Counted from the stretch's first letter, positions 23,743 to 32,579 are shown. The stretch: DNA of 48,831 bases from CAZDXJ01 sp050303615 (GCA_050303615.1 JBNLCC010000041.1:1-48831); one strand, 5' to 3'. Translations and numbers: made by a program. The notes: generated by a model from the letters alone, not told the origin.

Positions 23743-24639
23743 ATGTGGGATTATTCAGACAAAGTAAAAGATCATTTTTTTAACCCTAAAAATGCCGGTG
23801 CGGTTGCTGATGCCAATGCCATCGGCGAAGTGGGTTCCATCAGTTGCGGTGACGCATTGCGTTTAACTTTACGCGTTAACGATGAAACTGAAATTATCGA
23901 AGAAGCGGGGTTTCAAACTTTCGGTTGCGGCTCAGCAATTGCCTCATCGTCGGTGCTGACTGAAATTATTAAAGGTATGACCGTCGATGAGGCGCTTAAA
24001 GTGTCAAATCAGGATATTGCCGCCGAACTTGACGGGCTGCCGCCGGAAAAAATGCATTGCTCCGTTATGGGCCGTGAAGCCCTGCAGGCGGCTGTCGCCA
24101 ATTACCGGGGTGAGGAATGGAAAGACGACCATGAAGAAGGCGCACTGGTCTGTAAATGCTTTGCCATCGACGAACCGATGATCGAGGAAATGATCTGGGC
24201 CAACAAACTGCGCACGGTTGAAGACGTGACTAATTTCACCAAGGCGGGTGGCGGTTGCGCAGCCTGCCATGAAGATATAGAAGGCATTCTGGAAAGAGTG
24301 CTGAAAGAACGTGGGGAAAGTTTTGATCCGGCAGCGGAATCAATCAGCAAAACAATTGAAGCCCCTAAAGCGCCGCTGACCAACCTGCAGCGCATTAAAC
24401 GCATAGAAACGGTCCTGGAATCCATGCGTCCGCAATTGATGGCTGACGGCGGCGATATAGAACTGGTCGAAGTTGATGGTAATACGGTTTACGTCAATAT
24501 GACCGGTGCCTGTAGCGGCTGCCAGATGGCGGCAATGACCATCGCCGGTATTCAGCAGCGGCTGATGGAGGAAATGGGCGAATTTATCAAAGTCGTACCC
24601 GCTTCGGAAATGGCAAAAACCGCAGTTGCAGGAGCTTAG
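23743..24639 (+). CDS. nifU: Fe-S cluster scaffold NifU
   Basis: A 298-residue modular scaffold. The IscU-like domain (1-125) has the three cluster Cys (SCGDALRL, GCGSAIASSS, MHCSVMG). The central [2Fe-2S] region has CKCFAIDE and GGGCAACHEDI. The C-terminal Nfu domain (about 220-290) has the CSGCQMA motif. It receives sulfur from NifS and assembles clusters for nitrogenase. It starts 18 bp after iscA behind AGAGGAAG. Confidence 0.97.
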   Translation: MWDYSDKVKDHFFNPKNAGAVADANAIGEVGSISCGDALRLTLRVNDETEIIEEAGFQTFGCGSAIASSSVLTEIIKGMTVDEALKVSNQDIAAELDGLPPEKMHCSVMGREALQAAVANYRGEEWKDDHEEGALVCKCFAIDEPMIEEMIWANKLRTVEDVTNFTKAGGGCAACHEDIEGILERVLKERGESFDPAAESISKTIEAPKAPLTNLQRIKRIETVLESMRPQLMADGGDIELVEVDGNTVYVNMTGACSGCQMAAMTIAGIQQRLMEEMGEFIKVVPASEMAKTAVAGA

Positions 24640-24642
24640 GTC

Positions 24643-25851
24643 ATGAGCGATATTTATCTGGATAACAATGCCACCACCAAGGTTGACCCGTTAGTGGTTA
24701 ATGCGATGATGCCCTATTTTAGCGAGCAATTCGGCAACCCCTCATCAATACATAAATTTGCCGATGGCGTTGCCCGGGCGATCAAAACAGCCCGTAAACA
24801 AGTACAGAACCTGATCGGTGCCGAGCATGATTCGGAAATCATCTTTACCTCCTGCGGCACAGAATCCGATTCCACTGCGATATTATCGGCCCTGAAAGCA
24901 CAACCGAACCGCAAGGAAATTATCACCACAGCCGTTGAACACCCTGCCGTTCTGAACTTATGTGAGTATCTGGAAAAAGACGGTTACACGGTACACCGCC
25001 TGCCGGTGGACAAAGCCGGACGTCTTAATATCGAAGCCTACAAGAACATGCTCTCCGATCAGGTCGCGATTGTTTCGGTCATGTGGGCCAATAACGAAAC
25101 CGGTACTATCTTTCCGGTTGAAAAAATGGCTGAGATGGCTAATGAAGCCGGGGTCATGTTCCATACCGATGCGGTACAGGCGGTCGGCAAGATTCCGATG
25201 AACCTGAAAGACACCAAAATCGATATGTTATCCATTTCCGGCCATAAGCTGCATGCGCCTAAAGGTATTGGCGTCTTGTATTTACGTCGGGGAACCCGGT
25301 TCAGACCGTTGTTACGCGGCGGGCACCAGGAACGCGGTCGCCGGGCGGGTACGGAAAATACCGCGTCCATCGTCGCCTTGGGCAAAGCCTGTGAATTGGC
25401 GCAGGAACATATCGAATTTGAGAATACCCAGGTTAAGGCCATGCGCGACCGGCTTGAGCGCGGCATTGTCGAGCAAGTACCGCACAGTTTTATCACCGGT
25501 GATTTGGAACATCGACTACCCAATACCACCGACATCGCTTTTGAATACATCGAGGGGGAAGCCATCCTTATGTTACTGAATAAAGCGGGTATTGCCGCAT
25601 CCAGTGGTTCGGCTTGTACCTCCGGCTCACTGGAGCCCTCCCACGTAATGCGCGCAATGGATATACCTTATACCGCTGCGCACGGCACTATCCGCTTTTC
25701 CTTTTCCCGCTTTAACACCATGAGCGAAGTGGATGAGGTGCTTAAAGTAATGCCTCAAATTGCGGCAACTTTACGTAAACTTTCACCCTATTGGGACGGC
25801 GACCAGCCGGTTGCGGACCCTGAAAAGGCTTTCGCCCCAACCTATGCCTGA
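24643..25851 (+). CDS. nifS: Cysteine desulfurase NifS
   Basis: A 402-residue PLP enzyme that supplies sulfur to NifU. YLDNNATTKVDPLVV opens the protein, SISGHKLHAPKG holds the PLP lysine, and SSGSACTSGSLEPSHVM holds the active-site Cys. It follows nifU by 3 bp. Confidence 0.97.
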   Translation: MSDIYLDNNATTKVDPLVVNAMMPYFSEQFGNPSSIHKFADGVARAIKTARKQVQNLIGAEHDSEIIFTSCGTESDSTAILSALKAQPNRKEIITTAVEHPAVLNLCEYLEKDGYTVHRLPVDKAGRLNIEAYKNMLSDQVAIVSVMWANNETGTIFPVEKMAEMANEAGVMFHTDAVQAVGKIPMNLKDTKIDMLSISGHKLHAPKGIGVLYLRRGTRFRPLLRGGHQERGRRAGTENTASIVALGKACELAQEHIEFENTQVKAMRDRLERGIVEQVPHSFITGDLEHRLPNTTDIAFEYIEGEAILMLLNKAGIAASSGSACTSGSLEPSHVMRAMDIPYTAAHGTIRFSFSRFNTMSEVDEVLKVMPQIAATLRKLSPYWDGDQPVADPEKAFAPTYA

Positions 25852-25859
25852 TCGCAATC

Positions 25860-26984
25860 ATGAACAGTCAAGCACGCTCAATAATCATCGATGATACCAC
25901 CCTGCGGGACGGTGAGCAGTCCGCCGGGGTGGCATTTTCGCTGGCAGAGAAACTGACAATCGCACAAAGATTGGCGGATATGGGCGTGCCGGAATTGGAA
26001 ATCGGTATACCTGCCATGGGCAGACAGGAACAGGACGATATTAATGCCATTGCCGCTTTAAAATTACCTTGTTACACCCTGATCTGGTCCAGAATGTGCG
26101 AACCGGATCTGGCTCAATGCCGACTTGTACAAGCCGATATGGTGGACCTGTCCATCTCTGCATCCGATCAGCATATCAAACACAAACTGGGCAAGAGCCG
26201 CGCCTGGGTATTAAAAAGCATCCGTTATTACGTTAGCAAGGCACTGGACTTCGGTCTGGACGTTTCTGTGGGCATGGAGGATGCCTCGCGCGCCGATCCG
26301 GACTTTTTGGCGCTGATGGCTGAAACCGCCCAACAAGCCGGAGCAAAAAGAATCCGCTTTGCCGATACCGTCGGTATTATGGAACCGTTCGGTGTACTGG
26401 ATGCCATTCGGCGACTAAAAGCCACCACTGATCTGGACATTGAAATGCATGCGCATGATGATCTTGGTCTGGCGACGGCCAATACCTTAGCCGCCGCACT
26501 GGGCGGTGCAACGCATATCAACACCACCGTTAACGGGCTGGGTGAACGTGCCGGCAATGCCGCTCTGGAAGAAATCGTCGTCGGCTTGAAACAACTGTAC
26601 GACATCGATACCGGCATTGATTTACAGAATTTCAGCCGATTGTCCGAACAGGTGGCGCTGGCTTCCGGCGACACCATAGGCAGCCGAAAAAGCCTGATCG
26701 GGCGTGATGTGTTCAGTCATGAAGCCGGCATCCATGTTGATGGCCTGTTAAAAAATCCACTTAATTATCAAGGCATCGACCCCGCTATCGTCGGTCGCAG
26801 CCATCAGCTGATTCTGGGCAAACATTCAGGCAGTAAAGGCATTATTCACGCCTACCGACAAATGGGCATCGAATTAAGCCGGCTACAGGCCAAAAACCTG
26901 CTGCCTTTGGTACGCCGGTTTGCCGAGGAACACAAACGAGCGCCAAAAGATCAGGAATTAAACCAGTTTTTACATGCACTTTAA
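25860..26984 (+). CDS. nifV: Homocitrate synthase NifV
   Basis: A 374-residue alpha-isopropylmalate/homocitrate synthase-type enzyme that condenses acetyl-CoA and 2-oxoglutarate to homocitrate, the organic ligand of FeMo-co. DDTTLRDGEQSAGVAFS is the acceptor/metal motif, EMHAHDDLGLATAN the metal HxH motif, and NGLGERAGNAALEE the following loop. The length and nif location favour NifV over LeuA. It starts 8 bp after nifS. Confidence 0.95.
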   Translation: MNSQARSIIIDDTTLRDGEQSAGVAFSLAEKLTIAQRLADMGVPELEIGIPAMGRQEQDDINAIAALKLPCYTLIWSRMCEPDLAQCRLVQADMVDLSISASDQHIKHKLGKSRAWVLKSIRYYVSKALDFGLDVSVGMEDASRADPDFLALMAETAQQAGAKRIRFADTVGIMEPFGVLDAIRRLKATTDLDIEMHAHDDLGLATANTLAAALGGATHINTTVNGLGERAGNAALEEIVVGLKQLYDIDTGIDLQNFSRLSEQVALASGDTIGSRKSLIGRDVFSHEAGIHVDGLLKNPLNYQGIDPAIVGRSHQLILGKHSGSKGIIHAYRQMGIELSRLQAKNLLPLVRRFAEEHKRAPKDQELNQFLHAL

Positions 26985-26995
26985 AGGTGACCATC

Positions 26996-27151
26996 ATGAA
27001 ACAGAAACAAAAAAAAGTTCAGCCCACCAGCATTGAGTCAAAGCAACCATCCGAAAGACAGCAACCTTTCGAAGACGACCGCTACCCGGGTTCATTTTTT
27101 AAAGTCCCAGGCATACCGCGTCCGGGTAAAACCAGCTGGCAGTCCTCATAA
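26996..27151 (+). CDS. 51-residue basic, Pro/Gln-rich small protein between nifV and cysE
   Basis: I do not recognise the family. An ATG at 26996 behind AAAGGTGACC opens 51 codons ending at TAA 27149-27151. The first half (MKQKQKKVQPTS...) is highly basic and polar, likely disordered; the second half has DDRYPGSFFKVPGIPRPGK, a compact Gly/Pro/aromatic motif that looks like a docking peptide. It sits 11 bp after nifV and 18 bp before cysE in a tightly packed operon, which is the main support that it is translated. Confidence 0.65.
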   Translation: MKQKQKKVQPTSIESKQPSERQQPFEDDRYPGSFFKVPGIPRPGKTSWQSS

Positions 27152-27169
27152 ATCAAGCGGGTAAATTCC

Positions 27170-27934
27170 ATGCAACAGGATAAGTTTAATCAGACATTAC
27201 GGCAACAGTGGACAGAAGATATCCGGTGCGTTTTTGACCGTGATCCGGCGGCCCGAAGCACACTGGAAATTCTGCTGACTTACCCCGGTGTCCATGCCTT
27301 GTTGATGCACCGCTTATGTCATCGTTTATGGCTATCCGGCTGGCATATCACCGCCAGAATCCTGTCATTTATCAGCCGCACGGTCAGTAATGTCGATATC
27401 CACCCGGGTGCAACCATAGGCCGGTGTCTGTTTATCGATCATGGCGCCGGTGTCGTGATCGGCGAAACGGCCGTCATAGGCGATGATGTCACGTTATATC
27501 ACGGCGTCACCCTGGGCGGAACCACCTGGAACAAGGAAAAGCGCCACCCTACTCTGGGCAACAAGGTTCTCATCGGAGCCGGCGCCAAGATACTGGGTAA
27601 TATTACTTTAGGTGACAGTGTCAGGGTCGGCGCCAATTCCGTCGTGGTAAAAGATGTCCCTCCCTGTTGCACAGTGATCGGTATTCCAGGACGAATTATT
27701 CAAAGCAAAGGTTTAAAAATCCAGCTCAATGAAGGTATAGACCTGGACCATCACCTGGTTCCTGACCCCATCGGTAAAGCCATTAATTGTTTGATAGAGC
27801 GTATCGAACAGCTCGAAGCCGAACAAAAAACCTTTGCCTTAAAACCCGAGCAGCACGCCTGTACGGAATGCGAAGCGGACGACGTCTGCCAGACGCATAG
27901 CGCACCTGCGGCACTGAAAAAAGCGGTGGGCTGA
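27170..27934 (+). CDS. cysE: Serine O-acetyltransferase CysE, nif-associated
   Basis: A 254-residue left-handed beta-helix acetyltransferase with hexapeptide repeats (DIHPGATIG, FIDHGAGVVIGETAVIG, VTLYHGVTLGGT, GAGAKILGNITLGDSVRVGANS). It makes O-acetylserine for cysteine, matching the sulfur demand of NifS, as proposed for CysE1 of the Azotobacter nif cluster. The C-terminal tail carries CTECEADDVC, a Cys-rich motif that is not required for catalysis and might bind metal or act in feedback. Confidence 0.92.
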   Translation: MQQDKFNQTLRQQWTEDIRCVFDRDPAARSTLEILLTYPGVHALLMHRLCHRLWLSGWHITARILSFISRTVSNVDIHPGATIGRCLFIDHGAGVVIGETAVIGDDVTLYHGVTLGGTTWNKEKRHPTLGNKVLIGAGAKILGNITLGDSVRVGANSVVVKDVPPCCTVIGIPGRIIQSKGLKIQLNEGIDLDHHLVPDPIGKAINCLIERIEQLEAEQKTFALKPEQHACTECEADDVCQTHSAPAALKKAVG

Positions 27935-27936
27935 TA

Positions 27937-28473
27937 ATGGATTTGCTCGATTTTGACGTTAATGAATTGTACTTCCAGCAGGAAGACACTCCTGAAGTAC
28001 AGGCCCTGATTTTACAAGCCGGTAACGCATACGAACATGGCGAAGCGGAATTACCCTTACAAAAGGCATTTGAACTGTCGCCCGAGTCGCTGAATGTACT
28101 GGTCGCGTTGAACCGGTTTTATTATTACCAGCACCGTTTACCGGAGGCTTTATCAATATCCGAAAAAGCGCTGGGCATCATCAGCGCAAAACTGCAGTTT
28201 CCCGATGACTGGCAGACGCTAGAACTGCAAAACATCAGTGACGCGCCGAAAGAACAACTGAGTTGGATCCGGCTCTATCTGTTCACGCTGAAATCCATCG
28301 GCTTTTTAAAAATGCGCTTACATGATTTGGAACCGAGCAAGGCGATATTTGCAAAACTGGTGTCGCTGGACAAAGAAAACAGAATCGGCGCACAGGCGTT
28401 GCTGGAACTGGTAAACAATAAAATCATGCAAGATCTGGGCTCACACACGGCAGAACAGTCACAAGTTTCTTAA
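27937..28473 (+). CDS. TPR-like helical protein of unknown function
   Basis: A 178-residue soluble all-helical protein starting 2 bp after cysE. LPLQKAFELSPESLNVLVALNRFYYYQHRLPEALSIS is broken over two helices of tetratricopeptide type (residues about 38-75), with a second pair near 105-150. Such repeats mediate protein contacts. The position between cysE and nifW is where Azotobacter clusters also carry small unnamed genes. No enzymatic motif is visible. Confidence 0.7.
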   Translation: MDLLDFDVNELYFQQEDTPEVQALILQAGNAYEHGEAELPLQKAFELSPESLNVLVALNRFYYYQHRLPEALSISEKALGIISAKLQFPDDWQTLELQNISDAPKEQLSWIRLYLFTLKSIGFLKMRLHDLEPSKAIFAKLVSLDKENRIGAQALLELVNNKIMQDLGSHTAEQSQVS

Positions 28474-28498
28474 TTTACACTTTTTATGGAGACCTACC

Positions 28499-28609
28499 AT
28501 GATATTTAAAGAAATTCCTGAGACACTTTGGACCTATATCCCGGCCCTGTTATTTTTTTTATTAACCCTCTATCTGATAACCAGCGATTTGAATGTCAGA
28601 GACTACTAA
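28499..28609 (+). CDS. 36-residue single-helix membrane microprotein upstream of nifW
   Basis: An ATG at 28499 preceded by TGGAGACC opens 36 codons ending at TAA 28607-28609. Residues 1-10 are polar, residues about 11-28 (LWTYIPALLFFLLTLYLI) form one hydrophobic helix with aromatic belts, and the end TSDLNVRDY is acidic. It lies in the 150-bp space between the TPR gene and nifW in the nifU operon, so it is expected to be expressed with nif genes. Family unknown. It is the second membrane microprotein in the nif region. Confidence 0.68.
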   Translation: MIFKEIPETLWTYIPALLFFLLTLYLITSDLNVRDY

Positions 28610-28622
28610 AGGCGGACAAACT

Positions 28623-28937
28623 ATGAGCTTTGAAGAAGACCTTGAAGATCTGGAATCAGCAGAAGATTTTCTGCAATATTTCGATCTGGATTACGACCAG
28701 GCTGTCGTTCATGTCAATCGGCTACACATTTTGCAACGGTTTCACGATTACATTTCCCAATCGGCGGAAAGCATTCCCGATGATCCCGAGCTGAAGAAGA
28801 AAATTTACCATAAACTGCTTTTTCAGGCCTATCAGGATTTTGTTAAATCCGATGCGCAAACTGAAAAAGTATTCAAAGTGTTTAAAATGGCCGAACCGCA
28901 AACCGCCTTCGTGGCACTGGACGATATTCAGTTATGA
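28623..28937 (+). CDS. nifW: Nitrogenase-stabilizing protein NifW
   Basis: A 104-residue NifW. MSFEEDLEDLESAEDFLQYF and then DQAVVHVNRLHILQRFHDYI are the family pattern (helical, acidic N-terminus, conserved HVNRLHILQRF). NifW interacts with NifZ and the MoFe protein and aids its full activation or oxygen protection. I chose the ATG at 28623, preceded by AAGGCGG, over an upstream in-frame ATG inside the microgene. It overlaps nifZ by 4 bp. Confidence 0.9.
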   Translation: MSFEEDLEDLESAEDFLQYFDLDYDQAVVHVNRLHILQRFHDYISQSAESIPDDPELKKKIYHKLLFQAYQDFVKSDAQTEKVFKVFKMAEPQTAFVALDDIQL

Positions 28938-29407
28938 AAGAAGACCGTTTCGATGAGGGACGATTTGATTTCGGCGAGGAAGTCCGGGTCACACGCAGCG
29001 TACGCAACGACGGCACCTACCCCGGCATGGAAATCGGTGAATTGCTGGTGCGCCGGGGCAGTGTCGGCAATGTCGTCAATGTCGGAACCTTTTTGCAGGA
29101 TCAGGTCATATTCACCGTCCATTTTCTGGACATCGACCGGATGGTCGGCTGTCGGCTGGAGGAATTAATTCCTGCCGATGCGCCATGGAACCCGAGCCGT
29201 TTTGAATTCAGGGATAAGGTGGTTAGTACACTCGATCTGGCAATCCAAGGAAAAATTATTGTCGCTAAAGGCACTAAAGGTGAAATCGAGCAGGTTTTAA
29301 GAAATGCCGAACCATTGCAATATCATGTGCGTTTTCCCGGTATTACCCTCCAGGTTCCCGAATCCTCACTGAACCCTGCCCCTGCCGATAATTTGAACCA
29401 AAGTTAA
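28934..29407 (+). CDS. nifZ: NifZ, MoFe-protein P-cluster maturation factor
   Basis: A 157-residue NifZ with two domain copies. The first (about 12-80) has VRVTRSVRNDGTYPGMEIGE, LLVRRGSVGNVVNVGTFLQ and the MVGCRLEELIP ending. The second (about 90-145) is more diverged. NifZ promotes formation of the second P-cluster in the MoFe protein. It overlaps the nifW stop. Confidence 0.92.
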   Translation: MKEDRFDEGRFDFGEEVRVTRSVRNDGTYPGMEIGELLVRRGSVGNVVNVGTFLQDQVIFTVHFLDIDRMVGCRLEELIPADAPWNPSRFEFRDKVVSTLDLAIQGKIIVAKGTKGEIEQVLRNAEPLQYHVRFPGITLQVPESSLNPAPADNLNQS

Positions 29408-29420
29408 AAGCGGAGAGAAC

Positions 29421-30296
29421 ATGAGTACCCCAGAAAAATCAGCAGCAATTGAGCCCTATTGTCTGCTACGAGCAGCACTGGCACTGTTTCAAAAGACTCC
29501 CGGCGAACTTGACTCGGCACAATTGGAAAAAGCATCCGTGCTGGCGCGTAACGAATATGAAATTGAATCACGGGTGCTGAGATCACCCGAAGCGGCCGGA
29601 ACCATCATTACCGAACAGGCATTGGGTAAAGCCATTCAGGACATCCGGTCACGCTTTGACGATGAACAGAGCTTTATAGATGAACTGGCTCGAAATCACC
29701 TTGATCAGCAATCCCTGCAAAGTGCCCTGTTAAGACAATGCAAAGTGGAAAATGTACTGGAAAGCATCGCATCCAGAGCCAGCACCGTCTCCGAAGTTGA
29801 AGTCGGCATCTACTATCACATGCATCCGGAAAAATTCACTCCGCCCGAGCAGCGGGAGGTCAGGCATATTCTGATCACGATCAATGATGACTATGCTGAG
29901 AACACCAGGGAAAATGCATTGCAAAAAATCAATTCAATCGCCGAAAAGCTCAAATCCAAACCTAACAGTTTTGGCAAACTGGCCATGAAATATTCGGAAT
30001 GCCCGACCGCGTTACAGGATGGGAAACTGGGTACTTTTGCCAAAGGCCATCTATATCCTGAGATTGAAACCGCTTTATTTAAGCTTAAAGAAGGAAAAAT
30101 CAGTGATGTCATCGAAACCGAGGTCGGTTTCCATATCATTCGATGCGACAAAATTCATCGTTCAAAAAAGATGTCGCTTAAAAAAGCACAAGCCAAAATC
30201 TACCAACTGATGCAGGAGAGGACCCGGCGTAACTGCCAGCGGGCCTGGCTGGCAAGTTTGCCGGACTCAACTGCTGCTAATCATACCAACAACTAG
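29421..30296 (+). CDS. nifM: NifM, parvulin-type chaperone for NifH
   Basis: A 291-residue protein with a SurA-like helical N-terminus and a parvulin peptidyl-prolyl isomerase domain (about 130-245: REVRHILITINDDY, KYSECPTALQDGKLG, TEVGFHIIRCDKIH). NifM is needed for folding and activity of the nitrogenase Fe protein NifH. No signal peptide is seen, so it is cytoplasmic unlike SurA. It lies 13 bp after nifZ. Confidence 0.9.
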   Translation: MSTPEKSAAIEPYCLLRAALALFQKTPGELDSAQLEKASVLARNEYEIESRVLRSPEAAGTIITEQALGKAIQDIRSRFDDEQSFIDELARNHLDQQSLQSALLRQCKVENVLESIASRASTVSEVEVGIYYHMHPEKFTPPEQREVRHILITINDDYAENTRENALQKINSIAEKLKSKPNSFGKLAMKYSECPTALQDGKLGTFAKGHLYPEIETALFKLKEGKISDVIETEVGFHIIRCDKIHRSKKMSLKKAQAKIYQLMQERTRRNCQRAWLASLPDSTAANHTNN

Positions 30297-30307
30297 AGGC
30301 CAGCTTT

Positions 30308-31588
30308 ATGACTGAAAAAGAACTCAAACGCTGTTCATTTTGCGAACTTGAACAATCGCCATCAGTCCCGCTGATTGCCGGTACCGATGGTTATATCTGC
30401 GAAGCCTGTGTATTACTCGCCAGCCAGGTGGTCAATAGCTGGGGACGTAAAAAAGCACTCAAGGAAATGCACGGGCCATTACCAAAGCCCCATGAGATAA
30501 AAGAAAAACTGGACCAATATGTGATCGCCCAGGACCTGGCCAAGGAAATTCTGTCCGTTGCCGTTTATAACCACTACAAGCGCCTTAAACTTGAAAGCGG
30601 TGAAACCGGGCTCGGTAAACTGGATCAGGAGGTGGAAATCGGCAAGTCCAATATACTCTTGATCGGCCCTTCCGGCACGGGTAAAACGCTGTTAGCCAGT
30701 ACCCTGGCAAAAATTGTCGGCGTTCCTTTTGTCGTTGCCGATGCCACGACACTGACTCAGGCCGGCTATGTCGGTGACGATGTGGAAAATATTCTGGTGC
30801 GCTTGCTTGATGTGGCCGACGGTGATGTCGGTAAAGCCGAATGGGGCATCGTCTACATAGATGAAATCGACAAGATTGCCCGCAGTTCTGAGCAACAAAC
30901 CGGCACCCGCGATGTATCCGGCGAAGGTGTGCAACAGGCATTGTTAAGACTGGTCGAAGGTTCGCAGGTAAAAGTCTCCAACAAGGGACGACGTAAGGAA
31001 GGCGGCAGTTCTGACCATACCGTGATTGACACGCGCAATATTCTGTTTATTTCCGGCGGCGCTTTCCCAGGGCTGGAAAAACATGTACATAAACGCCTGC
31101 TACCCAAAGATTCGGCCATCGGTTTTCATGCGGAAGTGCGTAATCCGGAGAACAAACCGGAATTAGAAGAGATGCTGAATGCAACCGAACCGGATGATTT
31201 AAAACGCTTTGGCCTGATTCCTGAATTTATCGGCCGCTTCCCTATTCTTGCCCCACTGGAACCACTGGATGTCGATGCCCTGATTCAGGTACTCACCGAA
31301 CCCAAAAATGCCTTAGTCAAGCAATACCAGCAACTGTTCGCTTATGAAGGCGTGGAGCTGGAGTTCGATCACCCCGCCCTGGTGGCCATTGCCGAAAAAG
31401 CCATTGCCCGTGATATAGGCGCCAGAGGATTGCGCAGCATTATGGAGCAAATATTACGCAAGACCATGTTCGATTTACCTTCCTATGAAGAAATTGAGCG
31501 CTGTGTCATCAACGCCGATGTGATTAACGGCGAAGGCGAGATCGAATTAGTTGAAAGAAAAGAAACTCAACAAAAAGTTGCCCAATAA
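30308..31588 (+). CDS. clpX: ClpX ATPase, nif-operon copy
   Basis: A 426-residue AAA+ unfoldase. The N-terminal zinc domain has C9, C12, C31, C34. Walker A GPSGTGKT lies at 120-127, Walker B VYIDEIDKI near 182-190, and the ClpP-docking loop IGF at 271-273 is intact, so it should work with ClpP. In Azotobacter vinelandii a second ClpX (ClpX2) encoded in the nif region limits NifB and NifEN levels. This copy, between nifM and grx-bolA in a sigma-54-driven operon, is probably its counterpart. A separate clpP lies at 45606-46253 in another nif-type operon. Confidence 0.93.
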   Translation: MTEKELKRCSFCELEQSPSVPLIAGTDGYICEACVLLASQVVNSWGRKKALKEMHGPLPKPHEIKEKLDQYVIAQDLAKEILSVAVYNHYKRLKLESGETGLGKLDQEVEIGKSNILLIGPSGTGKTLLASTLAKIVGVPFVVADATTLTQAGYVGDDVENILVRLLDVADGDVGKAEWGIVYIDEIDKIARSSEQQTGTRDVSGEGVQQALLRLVEGSQVKVSNKGRRKEGGSSDHTVIDTRNILFISGGAFPGLEKHVHKRLLPKDSAIGFHAEVRNPENKPELEEMLNATEPDDLKRFGLIPEFIGRFPILAPLEPLDVDALIQVLTEPKNALVKQYQQLFAYEGVELEFDHPALVAIAEKAIARDIGARGLRSIMEQILRKTMFDLPSYEEIERCVINADVINGEGEIELVERKETQQKVAQ

Positions 31589-31602
31589 TTACGGAACAGA
31601 TC

Positions 31603-32226
31603 ATGAAAACTGAAGAAAAAATCCAACAACAACTGGATAACAACCCCATTATCCTTTACATGAAAGGCGTACCGGACAATCCGGAATGCGGTTTTTCCGC
31701 CAAGGCGGTAGCGGCTTTAAAGGCCACCTCGATTCCTTTTGCCTACGTTAACGTACTGGCCGCACCTTTTATTCGTGAGAAGTTACCCAAAATATCCAAA
31801 TGGCCCACCTATCCGCAGTTATTTGTGCAGGGCGAACTGATCGGCGGCTGCGATATTATTGAAGCGATGGCGGAAGACGGCTCTCTGCTCACGACCCTGC
31901 AGGCCGTTGCCACCGAACAATCGGGTAAAGCGCCGACTGAAACCATTAGCCATAGCGAAGTCGAGCAACTGGTTAAACAGGGCTATCCCGATGCCAGAGT
32001 CTATATTGAAGGCGAAGGTTGCGACTTGTCGATCACTGTAATCAGTCAACAGTTCGAAGGTTTGACTATGGTGAAACAACAACAAGGCGTGATGCAAACC
32101 CTGAGCGAACCGTTGTCCAGCGGCCGATTGCATGCGCTTACTGTCAAAGCCTATACCCCGGAACAGTGGCAGGAAATTCAGTCTTCAAGCAGCAGCAATA
32201 ACGGTCTGTTGCAAATTCAAGGTTAA
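31603..32226 (+). CDS. Monothiol glutaredoxin-BolA fusion protein
   Basis: A 207-residue fusion. Residues about 1-105 are a CGFS-type glutaredoxin (YMKGVPDNPECGFS with C29, then WPTYPQLFVQGELIGGCDII). Residues about 118-207 are a BolA domain (LVKQGYPDARVYIEGEGCDL, then LSSGRLHALTVKAYTPEQW with the conserved C-terminal His). Separate CGFS glutaredoxins and BolA proteins form [2Fe-2S]-bridged heterodimers that carry clusters; here they are one chain. Azotobacter has Grx5-nif at a similar place without, as far as I recall, this fusion. It follows clpX by 14 bp. Confidence 0.9.
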   Translation: MKTEEKIQQQLDNNPIILYMKGVPDNPECGFSAKAVAALKATSIPFAYVNVLAAPFIREKLPKISKWPTYPQLFVQGELIGGCDIIEAMAEDGSLLTTLQAVATEQSGKAPTETISHSEVEQLVKQGYPDARVYIEGEGCDLSITVISQQFEGLTMVKQQQGVMQTLSEPLSSGRLHALTVKAYTPEQWQEIQSSSSSNNGLLQIQG

Positions 32227-32254
32227 AGCATAGCGAAATGTTCTGTCGATTAAC

Positions 32255-32554
32255 ATGAACCCCTGGGCCGTTAACAAGGAACTGAGAATCAAACATTTTC
32301 TGCTCGAACTGGTATACCGCTACGGTGAAAACACCTTTCTACTCAAGGAACATCCGGAACAGTTTCAGGCTGTAGAGGTATACCTTAGCGGACAACCGAA
32401 CCTTAGCGCCTATATTTACACCTTTGCCCAACCACCTGAAAAATATGCCGTCGACCTGAAATTTCCCATCGCCCAATACAGCATAATCGGGGAAAACGAG
32501 AACCTTAGCCTAGAACAGTTATTTACCATTTTCACTATCCACTTTGAGTTATGA
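32255..32554 (+). CDS. Small protein of unknown function in the nif operon
   Basis: A 99-residue protein (MNPWAVNKELRIKHFLLELV...) with a mixed alpha/beta pattern and no motif I can name. It lies 28 bp after the Grx-BolA gene and 25 bp before the DUF6156-like gene, so it is likely in the long nifU operon. Translation is supported by frame length and codon use like its neighbours; function unknown. Confidence 0.65.
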   Translation: MNPWAVNKELRIKHFLLELVYRYGENTFLLKEHPEQFQAVEVYLSGQPNLSAYIYTFAQPPEKYAVDLKFPIAQYSIIGENENLSLEQLFTIFTIHFEL

Positions 32555-32579
32555 CCCAAGGCAGACAACAATTATAAAA

